DNA from: JBMOUD01 sp049319665
GTDB lineage: Bacteria; Pseudomonadota; Gammaproteobacteria; Enterobacterales; Enterobacteriaceae
Length of the DNA: 64,000 nucleotides
NCBI RefSeq assembly: GCF_049319665.1
Contig: NZ_JBMOUD010000001.1
Location: 248,001-312,000 of the forward strand
Reading direction: 5' to 3'
The translations under genes and the position numbers were made by a program. Under the pieces are notes generated by a model that saw only the letters and a program-made list of their open reading frames with translations, did no database searches and was not told the DNA's origin. This document shows, one piece after another, positions 41,422 through 51,285 of this stretch; position 1 is the stretch's first letter; every line of letters starts with the position of its first letter.

Positions 41422-42630
41422 ATGGATCTGGATTTCACACCGCAAGAAGAGGCCTTTCGTCAGGAAGTGCGCCGCTTTATCTCGTCAAACTTGCCGCCAA
41501 GCCTCGCTGATAAAGTGAAAAACGGGCTGCGGTTGAGTAAGCAGGATATGGAGTCCTGGCACGCGATACTCAATAAACAGGGCTGGCTTGCCAGCCACTG
41601 GCCACAAGAACTGGGTGGGGCCGGATGGAGCGTGATGCAGCAGTTTATTTTCGATAATGAATGTGCCGCAGCTAATGCGCCACGCATCGTACCCTTTGGC
41701 CTGAGCATGCTCGGGCCGGTAATGATCAAATACGGTTCTGAGCAGCAAAAGCGCTATTGGTTGCCACGTATCCTCGACGGATCCGACTGGTGGTGTCAGG
41801 GCTACTCCGAACCCGGTGCTGGTTCAGATTTGGCCGGATTAACCACGCGTGCAGTACGTGATGGCGATGAATATATCGTCAACGGGCAGAAGACCTGGAC
41901 CACGTTGGGCCACTTTGCCAACATGATTTTTTGTCTGGTACGTACCAATTCTGAAGTGAAAAAACAGCAGGGGATCAGCTTCTTGCTGATTGATATGTCC
42001 AGTCCCGGCGTTGAAGTTCGACCGATTATTACTCTGGATGGCGCACATGAAGTTAACGAGGTGTTCTTCACCGATGTGCGGGTACCGGTTGCCAATCGGA
42101 TAGGCGAAGAGAATAAGGGCTGGACCTACGCTAAATACCTGCTGACTTACGAACGTACCAATATTGCCGGTGTTGGCAACGCTATCGCGGCGCTGATGGC
42201 GCTTAAACAGCAGGCGAGCAAGCGTTACAAACGTGGCAAGTCATTGTTGGACGATGCGGCGTTTGCTGCCCGAGTCGCGCGGGTCGAGATCGCCCTAAAA
42301 AATATGCGTACTACCAATCTGCGGGTGATTTCAACGGTCGCTAACGGCGGTGCGCCGGGGGCGGAAAGCTCGATGTTGAAAGTCAAAGGTACCCAAATTC
42401 GCCAAGAGATTTCAGCGCTGGCTCGCCGTGCTGAAGGCGTTTATGCCCAACCCTATATTCCACAAAATCCGCCACAAACCTTGGCAAATAACGATAGTGA
42501 CTTAGCCGTTGGCCCCGCAGGTGCCGCGACGGTGGGGATCCAGTACTTCAACAACCGTAAGTTGTCTATTTTTGGCGGTTCAAATGAAATCCAGAAAAAC
42601 ATCATCTGCAAGATGATTCTTGGCCTGTGA
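41422..42630 (+). CDS. Acyl-CoA dehydrogenase large subunit (PimC-like)
   Basis: 402 aa. The FAD-binding blocks QGYSEPGAGSDLAGL (about residue 125) and VNGQKTWTTLGHFANM are present, and the end has FGGSNEIQKNIICKMILG. Sequence and length fit the large subunit of pimeloyl-CoA dehydrogenase (PimC of Rhodopseudomonas), which works with a smaller partner. The immediately following gene matches that partner. GAGGTGGATC before the ATG at 41422 decides the start over the frame beginning at 41410. It introduces the alpha-beta double bond and passes electrons to ETF. Confidence 0.85.
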   Translation: MDLDFTPQEEAFRQEVRRFISSNLPPSLADKVKNGLRLSKQDMESWHAILNKQGWLASHWPQELGGAGWSVMQQFIFDNECAAANAPRIVPFGLSMLGPVMIKYGSEQQKRYWLPRILDGSDWWCQGYSEPGAGSDLAGLTTRAVRDGDEYIVNGQKTWTTLGHFANMIFCLVRTNSEVKKQQGISFLLIDMSSPGVEVRPIITLDGAHEVNEVFFTDVRVPVANRIGEENKGWTYAKYLLTYERTNIAGVGNAIAALMALKQQASKRYKRGKSLLDDAAFAARVARVEIALKNMRTTNLRVISTVANGGAPGAESSMLKVKGTQIRQEISALARRAEGVYAQPYIPQNPPQTLANNDSDLAVGPAGAATVGIQYFNNRKLSIFGGSNEIQKNIICKMILGL

Positions 42631-42640
42631 GGAGATGCTG

Positions 42641-43783
42641 ATGAATTTCGACCATAGCGAAGAGCGCCAGATGTTGGCGGATATGCTGCGCCGTTATCTG
42701 AAAGAGCAATATGCCTTTGAAACCCGCAATGCGATTGCTGCATCGCCCACCGGCTTCAGCCGCGAGCAGTGGCAACAGTTTGCTGAGCTTGGCGTTATCG
42801 GCGCATTGTTTAGCGAAGCGGATGGGGGCTACGGCGGCGAAGGTTTTGATATCACGCTGATATTTGAATTATTAGGCCATGCGCTGGTTGTCGAACCTTT
42901 CCTCTCTACGTTGATATCTGGCAGTGCGATTGCCCAAGCGGGTACGCCATCCCAACGCAAACTGATTGCCGAGATGATCGCCGGTCACAAAATCGTGGCG
43001 TTTGCCCACGAAGAACCTGAATCGCGTTTTGAGCTTAGCTATGTCGAAACCGTGGCGCAAATGTTGGACAACGGCCGCTGGCGACTGGACGGTGTGAAAG
43101 CCGTGGTGAGAGATGCCGAAGCCGCTGATTATTTCCTGATTAGCGCCCGCAGTTCCGGCGGTGTGGAGCAAGAGCAGGGGATCTCGCTATTTCTGGTGCC
43201 CGCCAATAGTGCAGGGATTTCTTTGCGCGGCTACCAAACCATTGACGGTGGACGGGCAGCTGAGTTGAACCTCAACGGCGTATTGCTTGATGACAGTACG
43301 CTGCTTGGCCCCGCCGGTAAGGGGTATGCCACGCTGGAACAGGCGGTAGGGCGCGGCGTGCTGGCGTTATGTGCTGAAAGCGTAGGGGCAATGGATGAAG
43401 CCAAAGAGGCGACGTTGGAATATCTGCGCATTCGCCAACAGTTTGGCGTACCTATTGGCAGTTTTCAGGCCTTACAGCACCGGATGGCCGATGTATTAAT
43501 GGAAATAGAACAAGCGCGATCTGCGGTGATTAACGCCGCTGCCGCGCTGCAACAGAGTGGCAGAGTACGTGAACAGGCGCTCTCAGCGGCGAAATATACC
43601 GTGGGTCACATCGGTATTCTGGTTTCTGAAGAGAGCATTCAGTTGCACGGCGGTATCGGTATGACCTGGGAACTGCCGCTGGCACATCTCGCCAAACGAT
43701 TAGTCACCATCGACCATCAATTAGGCGATGAGGATTATCATCTTGAGCGTTATGTGGCGCTTGGTCGGGAGGTGATGTCATGA
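42641..43783 (+). CDS. Acyl-CoA dehydrogenase small subunit (PimD-like)
   Basis: 380 aa, the same length as PimD. The middle ligand segment is weaker than in normal dehydrogenases (AHEEPESRFELSY in place of the usual FAD loop), as expected of a heteromeric partner. The C-terminal QLHGGIGMTWELPLAHLAKRL holds the family's usual G-x-G-x-T helix start. GAGGAG precedes the ATG at 42641. It lies 10 bp after the large subunit and overlaps the next gene by 4 bp. Together they should form the acyl-CoA dehydrogenase for a dicarboxylyl- or ring-derived acyl-CoA. Confidence 0.83.
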   Translation: MNFDHSEERQMLADMLRRYLKEQYAFETRNAIAASPTGFSREQWQQFAELGVIGALFSEADGGYGGEGFDITLIFELLGHALVVEPFLSTLISGSAIAQAGTPSQRKLIAEMIAGHKIVAFAHEEPESRFELSYVETVAQMLDNGRWRLDGVKAVVRDAEAADYFLISARSSGGVEQEQGISLFLVPANSAGISLRGYQTIDGGRAAELNLNGVLLDDSTLLGPAGKGYATLEQAVGRGVLALCAESVGAMDEAKEATLEYLRIRQQFGVPIGSFQALQHRMADVLMEIEQARSAVINAAAALQQSGRVREQALSAAKYTVGHIGILVSEESIQLHGGIGMTWELPLAHLAKRLVTIDHQLGDEDYHLERYVALGREVMS

Positions 43784-44592
43784 GTGACATCCTGTTAACG
43801 CGCCGCGAAGGTGCGGTGCTGGTGCTGACTATAAACAATCCCAGTGCGCGTAATGCCATGAGTTTTGAGTTCTTTCCGGCGCTGACCGCCGCATTGGCAC
43901 AAGCGCAGACCGATCCGCACATTGGCGCGATAGTTCTGATGGGTGCCGATAACTTTTTCTGTTCTGGCGGTGATTTACGACGTCTGGCGCACAGCCATGA
44001 ATTTACCCTTCAGCAACGACGTACGGGCATTGAAACACTGCATCAAATGATCCGGGCGCTACGTGATTGTTCAAAACCGGTGATCGCCGCCGTAGAAGGC
44101 GGTGCAGCGGGCGCTGGCGTGTCGTTAGCTTTGGCCTGCGATCTGCTAGTCATTGCCGATAACGCCTATTTCTCCGTGGCTTACGTCAAAGTTGGGTTAA
44201 CGCCAGACGGTGGTGTAACCGGATTTTTAGCCGACGCCATGCCACGCCAATTAGCGACCGAACTCTGTCTGACCGGGGAGCGGATCTTCGCTCCGCGTCT
44301 GGCACAGCTAGGTATTGCTAACCGATTGGCCGAGGCCGGGCAGGTAGAAATGCAAGCGATGACGCTGGCCGCTTGGTTAGCGCAAGGCCCAGGGCGGGCA
44401 ATGGGGCGCATTAAAAAATTGTGCCGTGCTGGCAGTGGCAACACGCTGATGCAGCAATTGGATTTAGAAGCGCAATGTATGGTCGAGTCACAAGGCGATA
44501 GTGAAGCGCGCGAAGGTATCAGCGCCTTTTTAGAGAAGCGGCCCGCTGATTTTGTTGCATTACGTGGTGCTGCCAGAGGTGGCCATCAATAA
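43780..44592 (+). CDS. Enoyl-CoA hydratase/isomerase family protein
   Basis: 270-aa crotonase-fold enzyme. NFFCSGGDLRRLAHS at about residue 64 and EGGAAGAGVSLALACDLL at about 107 form the oxyanion hole. One of the two catalytic glutamates of standard hydratases seems replaced (GLTPDGGVTGFL in the second glutamate region), as in PaaG-like isomerases. It may therefore isomerise or handle a special intermediate rather than repeat the hydratase step of the bifunctional enzyme. Starts at ATGA, 4-bp overlap with the small dehydrogenase gene. Confidence 0.82.
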   Translation: MSDILLTRREGAVLVLTINNPSARNAMSFEFFPALTAALAQAQTDPHIGAIVLMGADNFFCSGGDLRRLAHSHEFTLQQRRTGIETLHQMIRALRDCSKPVIAAVEGGAAGAGVSLALACDLLVIADNAYFSVAYVKVGLTPDGGVTGFLADAMPRQLATELCLTGERIFAPRLAQLGIANRLAEAGQVEMQAMTLAAWLAQGPGRAMGRIKKLCRAGSGNTLMQQLDLEAQCMVESQGDSEAREGISAFLEKRPADFVALRGAARGGHQ

Positions 44593-44681
44593 CCCGTCGG
44601 CGCAAGTCGCCCGCGGTGATGGGCATTCGTGACTGATTACCTCAACACTGGCCTGCAAGTATGACCGGTATAGAAGGATCT

Positions 44682-45731
44682 ATGGCTATGGAGTCTGTGT
44701 CTTTTAACACGCCAATTATCGATTTATTCGGTATCCGCTTGCCCATTGTTGCCGGTGGCCTGATGTGGCTCTCTGATGCAAATTATGTTGCCGCCGCTTC
44801 CCGAGCGGGAGTTATGGGCTTTATTACCGCCGCTAGTTTCCCTGAATTACCGGCCTTGCGGGCTGAAATCCGCCGCTGCCGCGAACTCTGTCAGGGCGGC
44901 AGTTTTGGTGTCAACGTCTCGATGCTGCCCAAGCTGGTGGAGGGCGAACAGACACAGGCGGTGTTTGCCGCGATTGCTGAAGAAGGGGTGAGGTTTGTCG
45001 AAACCTCAGGACGCAGCCCTGAAGCTTATTTGCCGATGCTGCATTCGGCGGGCATCAAGGTGCTGCATAAAGTACCCAACCTGCGTTTTGCTATTAAAGC
45101 CGCTGAGCTTGGGGTGGATGCGGTGTCGATTGTCGGTGCCGAATGCGGCGGCCATCCGGGGTTAGATCTGATAGGGAGCTTTGTGCAGGCCGCCTGGGCT
45201 AAGTCCCATATCACACTGCCTTATTTGATTGGCGGCGGCGTGGGGGAAGGTAGCCAAATTGCGGCGGCATTGGCCATGGGGGCATCGGGCGTAGTTATCG
45301 GCACCCGTTTTCTGGTTGCCGAGGAGATTTGGGCGCATGCCGATTATAAGCGCCAGCTTATTGCCTCTCAGCCAACCGATACGCAGTTGTGTATGCAGTC
45401 GATTCGTAACACCGTGCGCGTGTTGCGAAACCAAACCTCCGAAGCCGTGGTGGCGTTGGAAGCCAGCATGGCCGAGGTGCGAATTGAGGATTTGTTGCCG
45501 TTAGTCTCAGGGAAAATAGGCCGCAATGCTTATGCCACAGGAGACTGGTCGCAAGGATTATTGTCTGCCGGACAGTCGCTGGCCTTTGTCGACCGAATTG
45601 AACCTGTTGCCAGTATTGTCTCACGCCTGGAACAAGAGCTATTGCAAGCGCTGGAACGATTGCACCGTATCGCAGGTGAACCGAGGCAATCGACGGGATC
45701 CTTTACGACATCAATAAGGAAAGGCTTATGA
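44682..45731 (+). CDS. Nitronate-monooxygenase/IpdC-type flavoprotein
   Basis: About 349-aa TIM-barrel FMN protein of the 2-nitropropane dioxygenase family: PIVAGGLMWLSD at the start, SFGVNVSMLP, VSIVGAECGGHPGLD near residue 155, GGGVGEGSQIAAALAMGASGV and GTRFLVAEE. True nitronate oxidation is unlikely in this setting. A relative, IpdC, oxidises a ring-derived CoA ester in steroid C/D-ring breakdown, and these genes often occur in beta-oxidation clusters. The start is uncertain (44661, 44682 or 44688); GAAGGA favours 44682. Stop and next start overlap (ATGA). Confidence 0.78.
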   Translation: MAMESVSFNTPIIDLFGIRLPIVAGGLMWLSDANYVAAASRAGVMGFITAASFPELPALRAEIRRCRELCQGGSFGVNVSMLPKLVEGEQTQAVFAAIAEEGVRFVETSGRSPEAYLPMLHSAGIKVLHKVPNLRFAIKAAELGVDAVSIVGAECGGHPGLDLIGSFVQAAWAKSHITLPYLIGGGVGEGSQIAAALAMGASGVVIGTRFLVAEEIWAHADYKRQLIASQPTDTQLCMQSIRNTVRVLRNQTSEAVVALEASMAEVRIEDLLPLVSGKIGRNAYATGDWSQGLLSAGQSLAFVDRIEPVASIVSRLEQELLQALERLHRIAGEPRQSTGSFTTSIRKGL

Positions 45732-47689
45732 CAGATCATTCGCTTACGTCTACTGATTCGCACAACGCAACATACGCAATGAATGCTCCGTTTTCTCAAC
45801 GATTCCCCATTAAAAGTGAGCAGGATATTTGCCGTCTGGAGCAGACGCCCTTTGAGCAGGCCTTGGCCGTAACCAATACCTATCAACTTTTTCAAAATTC
45901 GGCGCGAGCCTTTGGCGAGAGCACGGCGCTGACGTTTTTGGTTACCGCAGATCCTGAACAACCGCCGATTCGTTGCTCTTATGCTGAGTTATTTACTGGT
46001 ATCACTCAAACCGCCAATCTGCTCTATAGCTTGGGTATTCGTGAAAACGATGTGATTGCCATTTTGTTGCCCAACTGTATCGAGTGCCATTTGGCACTGT
46101 GGGGCGCAGAAGCCGCAGGGATCGTGTTGCCGCTCAACCCGCTATTTAGCGATGAGAAGCTTGCTGCGATGATGAACGTAGCGCAGGTTAAAGCGCTGAT
46201 TGCCTATGGCGCCAATGCCGATGTTGAGTTCTGGACGAAAGCGCTTAAATTGCGCCAACAGGTGCCGACGCTTCAGCATTTGTTGCGCGTGATGCCAGCG
46301 TTTGAAACTGAACCTCCCGCCGCCGCGCCTGCTGATGACGTGATCGAATTTGATAGTCAGCGGTTGTTGCAACCCGGTCGTCGATTGCTCAGCGAACGAC
46401 ACTTTCACTCTTCAGATATTGCCGCTTATTTCCATACGGGGGGCACCACCGGTATCCCAAAAATTGCGCGTCATAGCCACGGCGCACAAGTATTTAGTGC
46501 CTGGGCATCGGTGCAACTAATGGGATCTGGCCCCGGCTCAATCACCATCAACTGTTATCCATTGTTCCATGTTGCCGGTGCGTTATCGGCATCACTTTCT
46601 GCACTTTCTTCTGGCGTTGAAACCGTTATCCCAACCACCAGACTGCTGCGCAATCGTCAGGTGCTATTCAACTACTGGCGGCTGGTGGAGAAATATCGCG
46701 CCACCACCGTATCTGCGGTACCCACGGTATTAGCTGCATTGCTGAACATCCCGGTTAATGGGGCTGACATATCATCGCTCCGGGCTTGTCGTACCGGCGC
46801 GGCGCCTTTACCGCAGCAATTGGCGGATGAATTCACCCACCGTTTTGGCATCCCGGTAAGTGAAAGTTTAGGTATGACCGAAATGGCCGGGATTTCGACT
46901 ATTACGCCGCCTGAGATGCGCGGGCCTGCTGGCTGTGTCGGGCTGCGTTTGCCATATTCACATTTAAAGATTGTGGCGCTCGATAAGCAAAATAGGGTCA
47001 CAGGGCAAGTGTTACCAACCGGGCAGGCGGGCATGGTGTTGTTTAGCTCACCCAATCTTTTTTCCGGTTACCTTAATCCGCAGGACACCGAGAGCGCCTT
47101 TACCAAAGAAGGCTGGTTGATCACCGGCGATATCGGCTTTGTTGATGAAGTATCGCGCTTGCATATCAGCGGTCGGGCCAAAGATTTGATTATTCGCAGC
47201 GGTCATAATATCGACCCAAAAGTGATCGAAGATGTGCTGGCAAGCCATCCAGCGGTGCAGGTTTGCGCCGCCGTCGGTGCGCCGGACTCTTATGCCGGAG
47301 AGGTGCCGGTTGCCTTTGCTGTACTACGCCCAGACAAAGAGGCGACCGAAGAGGAACTGCTGGCATTTATCGGCCAGTATGTTGATGAAATCCCCGCGAA
47401 ACCGAAGCAGTTAACCATTCTCGATAGCATGCCGGTGACCAACGTTGGCAAAGTCTACAAACCGCAATTGCGTGCACTGGCTGCCCAGCGCAGCGCCACT
47501 GAGCTTATCAATAAAATGTGCCAGGAATATCACCTCGACGCGAAACATACGCCGCGGGTTGAGCTTATCAGTGAGAGCAGTTTACGCGTGTCGTTAGCCC
47601 CCGTTGGTGGCATGGATACCGAACACGGTCTATCCGAACATTTTCGCACCGAGTTGGCGCGGATCCCTTTTCATATCGATATCCAGTAA
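45728..47689 (+). CDS. AMP-forming acyl-CoA synthetase
   Basis: 653 aa of the ANL superfamily. The P-loop FHTGGTTGIPKIARHSH is at about residue 237, the adenine-binding YPLFHVAG and SLGMTEMAG at about 375, the hinge LITGDIGFVDE, SGRAKDLIIRSGHNIDP, and the C-terminal catalytic Lys in TNVGKVYKPQL. It activates the pathway's free acid to its CoA ester. A long N-terminal stretch (about 50 residues) precedes the usual domain. It overlaps the flavoprotein gene by 4 bp. Substrate unproven; a dicarboxylic or alicyclic acid is suggested by the PimCD-like genes. Confidence 0.88.
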   Translation: MTDHSLTSTDSHNATYAMNAPFSQRFPIKSEQDICRLEQTPFEQALAVTNTYQLFQNSARAFGESTALTFLVTADPEQPPIRCSYAELFTGITQTANLLYSLGIRENDVIAILLPNCIECHLALWGAEAAGIVLPLNPLFSDEKLAAMMNVAQVKALIAYGANADVEFWTKALKLRQQVPTLQHLLRVMPAFETEPPAAAPADDVIEFDSQRLLQPGRRLLSERHFHSSDIAAYFHTGGTTGIPKIARHSHGAQVFSAWASVQLMGSGPGSITINCYPLFHVAGALSASLSALSSGVETVIPTTRLLRNRQVLFNYWRLVEKYRATTVSAVPTVLAALLNIPVNGADISSLRACRTGAAPLPQQLADEFTHRFGIPVSESLGMTEMAGISTITPPEMRGPAGCVGLRLPYSHLKIVALDKQNRVTGQVLPTGQAGMVLFSSPNLFSGYLNPQDTESAFTKEGWLITGDIGFVDEVSRLHISGRAKDLIIRSGHNIDPKVIEDVLASHPAVQVCAAVGAPDSYAGEVPVAFAVLRPDKEATEEELLAFIGQYVDEIPAKPKQLTILDSMPVTNVGKVYKPQLRALAAQRSATELINKMCQEYHLDAKHTPRVELISESSLRVSLAPVGGMDTEHGLSEHFRTELARIPFHIDIQ

Positions 47690-47747
47690 GGCCGAAAGCG
47701 GCGGTATCTGGATGTTGATTGGTCGGTGAGCTGAAGGAGAAAAGGCT

Positions 47748-48497
47748 ATGAAAGCCCTAGTTGCAGTAAAACATGTGGTGGATTTCAACGTCAAAGTGCG
47801 AGTGAAATCCGATAAAAGCGGGGTAGATATTGCGGCCGCGAAAATGAGTATTAACCCTTTTGACGAAATCGCCGTAGAGGAAGCGATACGTCTGAAAGAG
47901 CAAGGGATCGTCAGCGACATCCTGGTGGTATCGTGCGGCGCATCACCATGCCAACAAACGCTGCGTACAGCCTTAGCGATGGGAGCAGACCGCGCTATCT
48001 TGGTGGAAACGTCCGCAGAGTTGCAGCCATTAGCCGTGGCAAAACTGCTGCAAGCAGTGATGAAACAAGAACAACCGCAACTGGTGATCCTCGGCAAACA
48101 GGCCATTGATGACGATTGTAATCAGACCGGACAAATGTTGGCGGCATTAACCGATCTGCCACAAGCAACCTTTGCTTCAAAGTTAACTATCGAGGCAGAG
48201 CAGGCAACGGTTACCCGTGAAATCGACGGTGGGCTGGAAACGCTGAGTTTTACCCTGCCGGGCATTATTACTACCGATTTACGCCTGAACGAACCTCGCT
48301 ATGTCACCTTACCCAACATTATGAAAGCCAAAAAGAAACCGCTGGAAACGTTGACCCCAGAACAATTGGGCGTGGATGTCACCCCGCGAATCAAAACGCT
48401 GGCCTTTAATGAACCGCCAACGCGTAAAGCGGGCATTGTGGTGGCGGATGTGGCGACGCTGGTCGACAAACTCAAAAATGAAGCAAAAGTGATTTAA
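47748..48497 (+). CDS. etfB: Electron transfer flavoprotein beta subunit
   Basis: 249 aa, typical EtfB. It starts MKALVAVKHVVDFNVKV and includes INPFDEIAVEEAIRLKE and LGKQAIDDDCNQTGQMLA (AMP-binding), then the conserved recognition-loop region LRLNEPRYVTLPNIMKAKKK that contacts acyl-CoA dehydrogenases. With EtfA it takes electrons from the dehydrogenase encoded upstream. AAGGAGAAAA precedes the ATG. Being in the same operon, it is a dedicated ETF rather than the FixAB type. Confidence 0.92.
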   Translation: MKALVAVKHVVDFNVKVRVKSDKSGVDIAAAKMSINPFDEIAVEEAIRLKEQGIVSDILVVSCGASPCQQTLRTALAMGADRAILVETSAELQPLAVAKLLQAVMKQEQPQLVILGKQAIDDDCNQTGQMLAALTDLPQATFASKLTIEAEQATVTREIDGGLETLSFTLPGIITTDLRLNEPRYVTLPNIMKAKKKPLETLTPEQLGVDVTPRIKTLAFNEPPTRKAGIVVADVATLVDKLKNEAKVI

Positions 48498-48508
48498 GGA
48501 GAAGCATC

Positions 48509-49459
48509 ATGGCTGTACTGGTTATTGCGGAACATGACAATGCCACATTAAGGGCGACAACGTTGCCTGTGATCACCGCCGCCGCAGAGTTGTCGGATCA
48601 GGTTTCGGTGTTGGTGGCCGGGAGTCAGGCCAGCAGCGTGGCGGATGAACTTAGTCAAATATGGGGCGTCAGCAAGGTGCTGTACGCCGATGATGCCAAG
48701 CTTGCAACAGGGCTGGCTGAGCATATGGCCGCTCAGGTGTTATCTATTGCAGCAGAGTTTAGCCACATCCTCTTTCCGGCCACGGCATTTGGCAAAAATA
48801 TTGCGCCACGGGTAGCCGCTAAGCTCGATGTGGCACAGATCACCGATGTTGTGCGTATTCATTCAGCCGACTCATTCGACCGGCCGATTTACGCCGGCAA
48901 TATCATTACCACCGTACAAAGCCTCGATACCTGCAAAATATTAACGGTGCGAACGACGGCGTTTGCTGCCGCCGAGTACAACGGAATTGATAAGCGCGAT
49001 TCTCAAGTGGAGATTGTCCCTATCGCAGCGGTGCTGGGTAAAGAGCCGGTGAAGTTTATCGAGCGTACGTTGAGTAAAAACGATCGCCCGGAACTGGCAT
49101 CGGCGCAGGTGATTGTCTCCGGCGGACGCGGGCTCGGTTCCAGCGAACAATTCCAGCAGGTATTAACCCCGCTGGCCGATAAGTTGCAAGCTGCGCTCGG
49201 GGCGAGTCGGGCGGCGGTCGATGCCGGCTACGCTTCTAATGACTTGCAAGTCGGTCAAACCGGCAAAATCGTTGCGCCAACGCTCTATATCGCCGTGGGG
49301 ATCAGCGGGGCAATTCAGCATTTGGCGGGCATGAAAGACTCGAAGGTCATCGTCGCCATTAATAAAGATCCCGATGCACCAATCTTTGGCGTTGCTGATT
49401 ATGGCTTAGTGGCCGATTTGTTTGAGGCAATACCAGAGCTGCTGGATGCGCTGCCGTGA
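48509..49459 (+). CDS. etfA: Electron transfer flavoprotein alpha subunit
   Basis: 316 aa. The C-terminal FAD-binding domain has VSGGRGLGSSEQF at about 203, VGQTGKIVAPTLYIAVGISGAIQHLAGM at about 253-280 and VAINKDPDAPIFGVADYG near the end, all diagnostic of EtfA. It carries the redox-active FAD of the ETF heterodimer. 11 bp after etfB with AAGGAGAAG as ribosome-binding site. Confidence 0.93.
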   Translation: MAVLVIAEHDNATLRATTLPVITAAAELSDQVSVLVAGSQASSVADELSQIWGVSKVLYADDAKLATGLAEHMAAQVLSIAAEFSHILFPATAFGKNIAPRVAAKLDVAQITDVVRIHSADSFDRPIYAGNIITTVQSLDTCKILTVRTTAFAAAEYNGIDKRDSQVEIVPIAAVLGKEPVKFIERTLSKNDRPELASAQVIVSGGRGLGSSEQFQQVLTPLADKLQAALGASRAAVDAGYASNDLQVGQTGKIVAPTLYIAVGISGAIQHLAGMKDSKVIVAINKDPDAPIFGVADYGLVADLFEAIPELLDALP

Positions 49460-49524
49460 TGGCCTGGCGTTAATAAGCAGGACGTTAAAGCTAAACGGCA
49501 CGGAATATGTTCAGAGAGGTAGAC

Positions 49525-51210
49525 ATGAAGCCAGATAGATTGGTGGAAAAATATGGCCCGCGTGAATCAATGGAATTTGATGTGGTGATTGTTGGCGCGG
49601 GGCCTGCGGGGCTGGCTGCAGCAATTCGGCTGTCGCAGCTGGCACGGCAACAGCAGAAAGAGCTATCGGTATGTGTATTGGATAAAGGCTCAGAACCCGG
49701 TGCACATATTTTATCTGGTGCGATTATGGACCCGCGAGCCTTATCCGAACTGTTTCCCGATTGGCAAAGCTTGGGTGCGCCTTTGCATCAGTCCGTGACT
49801 GGCGATAAATTTTTGTTCCTTAGCGCGCGCGGCAGTAGAAAAACGCCTAACTTTTTATTGCCTGACTGTTTTAAAAATCATGGCAACTTTATTGTCAGTC
49901 TGGGCGATGTCTGCAAATGGTTAGCAACACAGGCCGAACAGCTCGGTGTGGATATCTTCTCTGGATTTTCTGGCGCGGAGCTACTGTATGATCCGCAAGG
50001 CGCAGTGCGGGGCGTAGTCACCGGGAATATGGGGATTGATAAAAATGGAGAACCCACCGAGCATTTTCAATTGGGCATGGAGTTGCATGCTAAATACACG
50101 CTATTTGCTGAAGGTGCACGCGGGCATTTGGGCAAGCAGCTGATTGCACACTATCATCTGGATGAGGGAAAAGACCCGCAGAGTTATGCTATCGGCTTGA
50201 AAGAACTGTGGGAAGTCACGCCAGAAAAACATCAGCCTGGTTCGGTTATCCATACTTCAGGCTGGCCGTTGGATGCCCATACTTACGGCGGCTCCTTTAT
50301 TTATCATTTGGCCGACAACAAGGTCGCCGTTGGTTTTGTGGTCGGCTTGGATTACACCAATCCGTGGCTCAGCCCCTTCGAAGAGTTTCAGCGTTTTAAA
50401 ACCCATCCTTCAATTCGTGCTCTGTTTGAGGGGGGACGGCGCCTGGAATACGGTGCGCGAGCTATTACGGCCGGGGGATTACTGAGCCTGCCGAAAACGG
50501 TATTCCCCGGCGGGGCATTGATAGGTTGTGACGCCGGTTATCTGAATGCTTCACGTATTAAAGGCAGCCACGCCGCGATTAAAAGTGGCATGCTATGTGC
50601 TGAGGCGGCGTTTGATGCCGTCATAGAAGGACGTCAGCAAGATTTACTATCTTCTTACCCTCTGGCCTTTCGCCAAAGCTGGCTGTATAGCGAATTGCAA
50701 CAGGCCAAAAACTTCAAACAGTGGTTTAAGAAAGGGCGTGGCATCGGTGCTCTGATGACTGGCATCGAGCAGTGGCTATTGCCGCGTTTGCGGGTCAACG
50801 CACCGCCTTGGACCGTGCATCATAGTTTGCCGGATCATATGGCGCTGAAACCGGCGGCCGAATGCACAAAAATCGACTATCCCAAAGCAGACGGCATCTT
50901 AACCTTTGATCGTCTCAGTTCGGTGTTTATCAGTAATACCAACCATGAGGAAAACCAACCCGCCCACTTGCGATTAACTGACCCGCTGATCCCGACGCAG
51001 GTTAATTTGAACATTTTTGCCGGACCCGAATCGCGCTACTGCCCGGCCGGTGTCTATGAATTTGTTGAGCAAACCGAAGGCAGTCCCAGTCTGCAAATCA
51101 ACGCGCAAAACTGCCTGCACTGCAAAGTCTGCGATATTAAAGATCCAACACAGAATATTACTTGGATACCGCCCGAAGGTGGCGGCGGGCCGAATTACAG
51201 CAGGATGTGA
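49525..51210 (+). CDS. Electron transfer flavoprotein:ubiquinone oxidoreductase
   Basis: About 561 aa, the full-length mitochondrial/proteobacterial ETF-QO type. The N-terminal FAD loop is VVIVGAGPAGLAAAIRLSQL, followed by SGAIMDPRAL. The ubiquinone and membrane-binding region lies near residues 110-140, GCDAGYLNASRIKGSHAAIKSG near 350, and a C-terminal 4Fe-4S domain has CPAGVYE, then CLHCKVCDIKDP. It passes ETF electrons to ubiquinone on the inner membrane. GAGAGG before the ATG at 49525 is preferred to the upstream ATG at 49507. Enterobacteria usually lack this enzyme and use the smaller FixC type. Confidence 0.9.
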   Translation: MKPDRLVEKYGPRESMEFDVVIVGAGPAGLAAAIRLSQLARQQQKELSVCVLDKGSEPGAHILSGAIMDPRALSELFPDWQSLGAPLHQSVTGDKFLFLSARGSRKTPNFLLPDCFKNHGNFIVSLGDVCKWLATQAEQLGVDIFSGFSGAELLYDPQGAVRGVVTGNMGIDKNGEPTEHFQLGMELHAKYTLFAEGARGHLGKQLIAHYHLDEGKDPQSYAIGLKELWEVTPEKHQPGSVIHTSGWPLDAHTYGGSFIYHLADNKVAVGFVVGLDYTNPWLSPFEEFQRFKTHPSIRALFEGGRRLEYGARAITAGGLLSLPKTVFPGGALIGCDAGYLNASRIKGSHAAIKSGMLCAEAAFDAVIEGRQQDLLSSYPLAFRQSWLYSELQQAKNFKQWFKKGRGIGALMTGIEQWLLPRLRVNAPPWTVHHSLPDHMALKPAAECTKIDYPKADGILTFDRLSSVFISNTNHEENQPAHLRLTDPLIPTQVNLNIFAGPESRYCPAGVYEFVEQTEGSPSLQINAQNCLHCKVCDIKDPTQNITWIPPEGGGGPNYSRM

Positions 51211-51285
51211 AGATGTTATGAAGGGACTAACACCAGGGAACCTTCGCAGGATAGCCACTCACTCTATTCAGGACGGAGAGAAATA

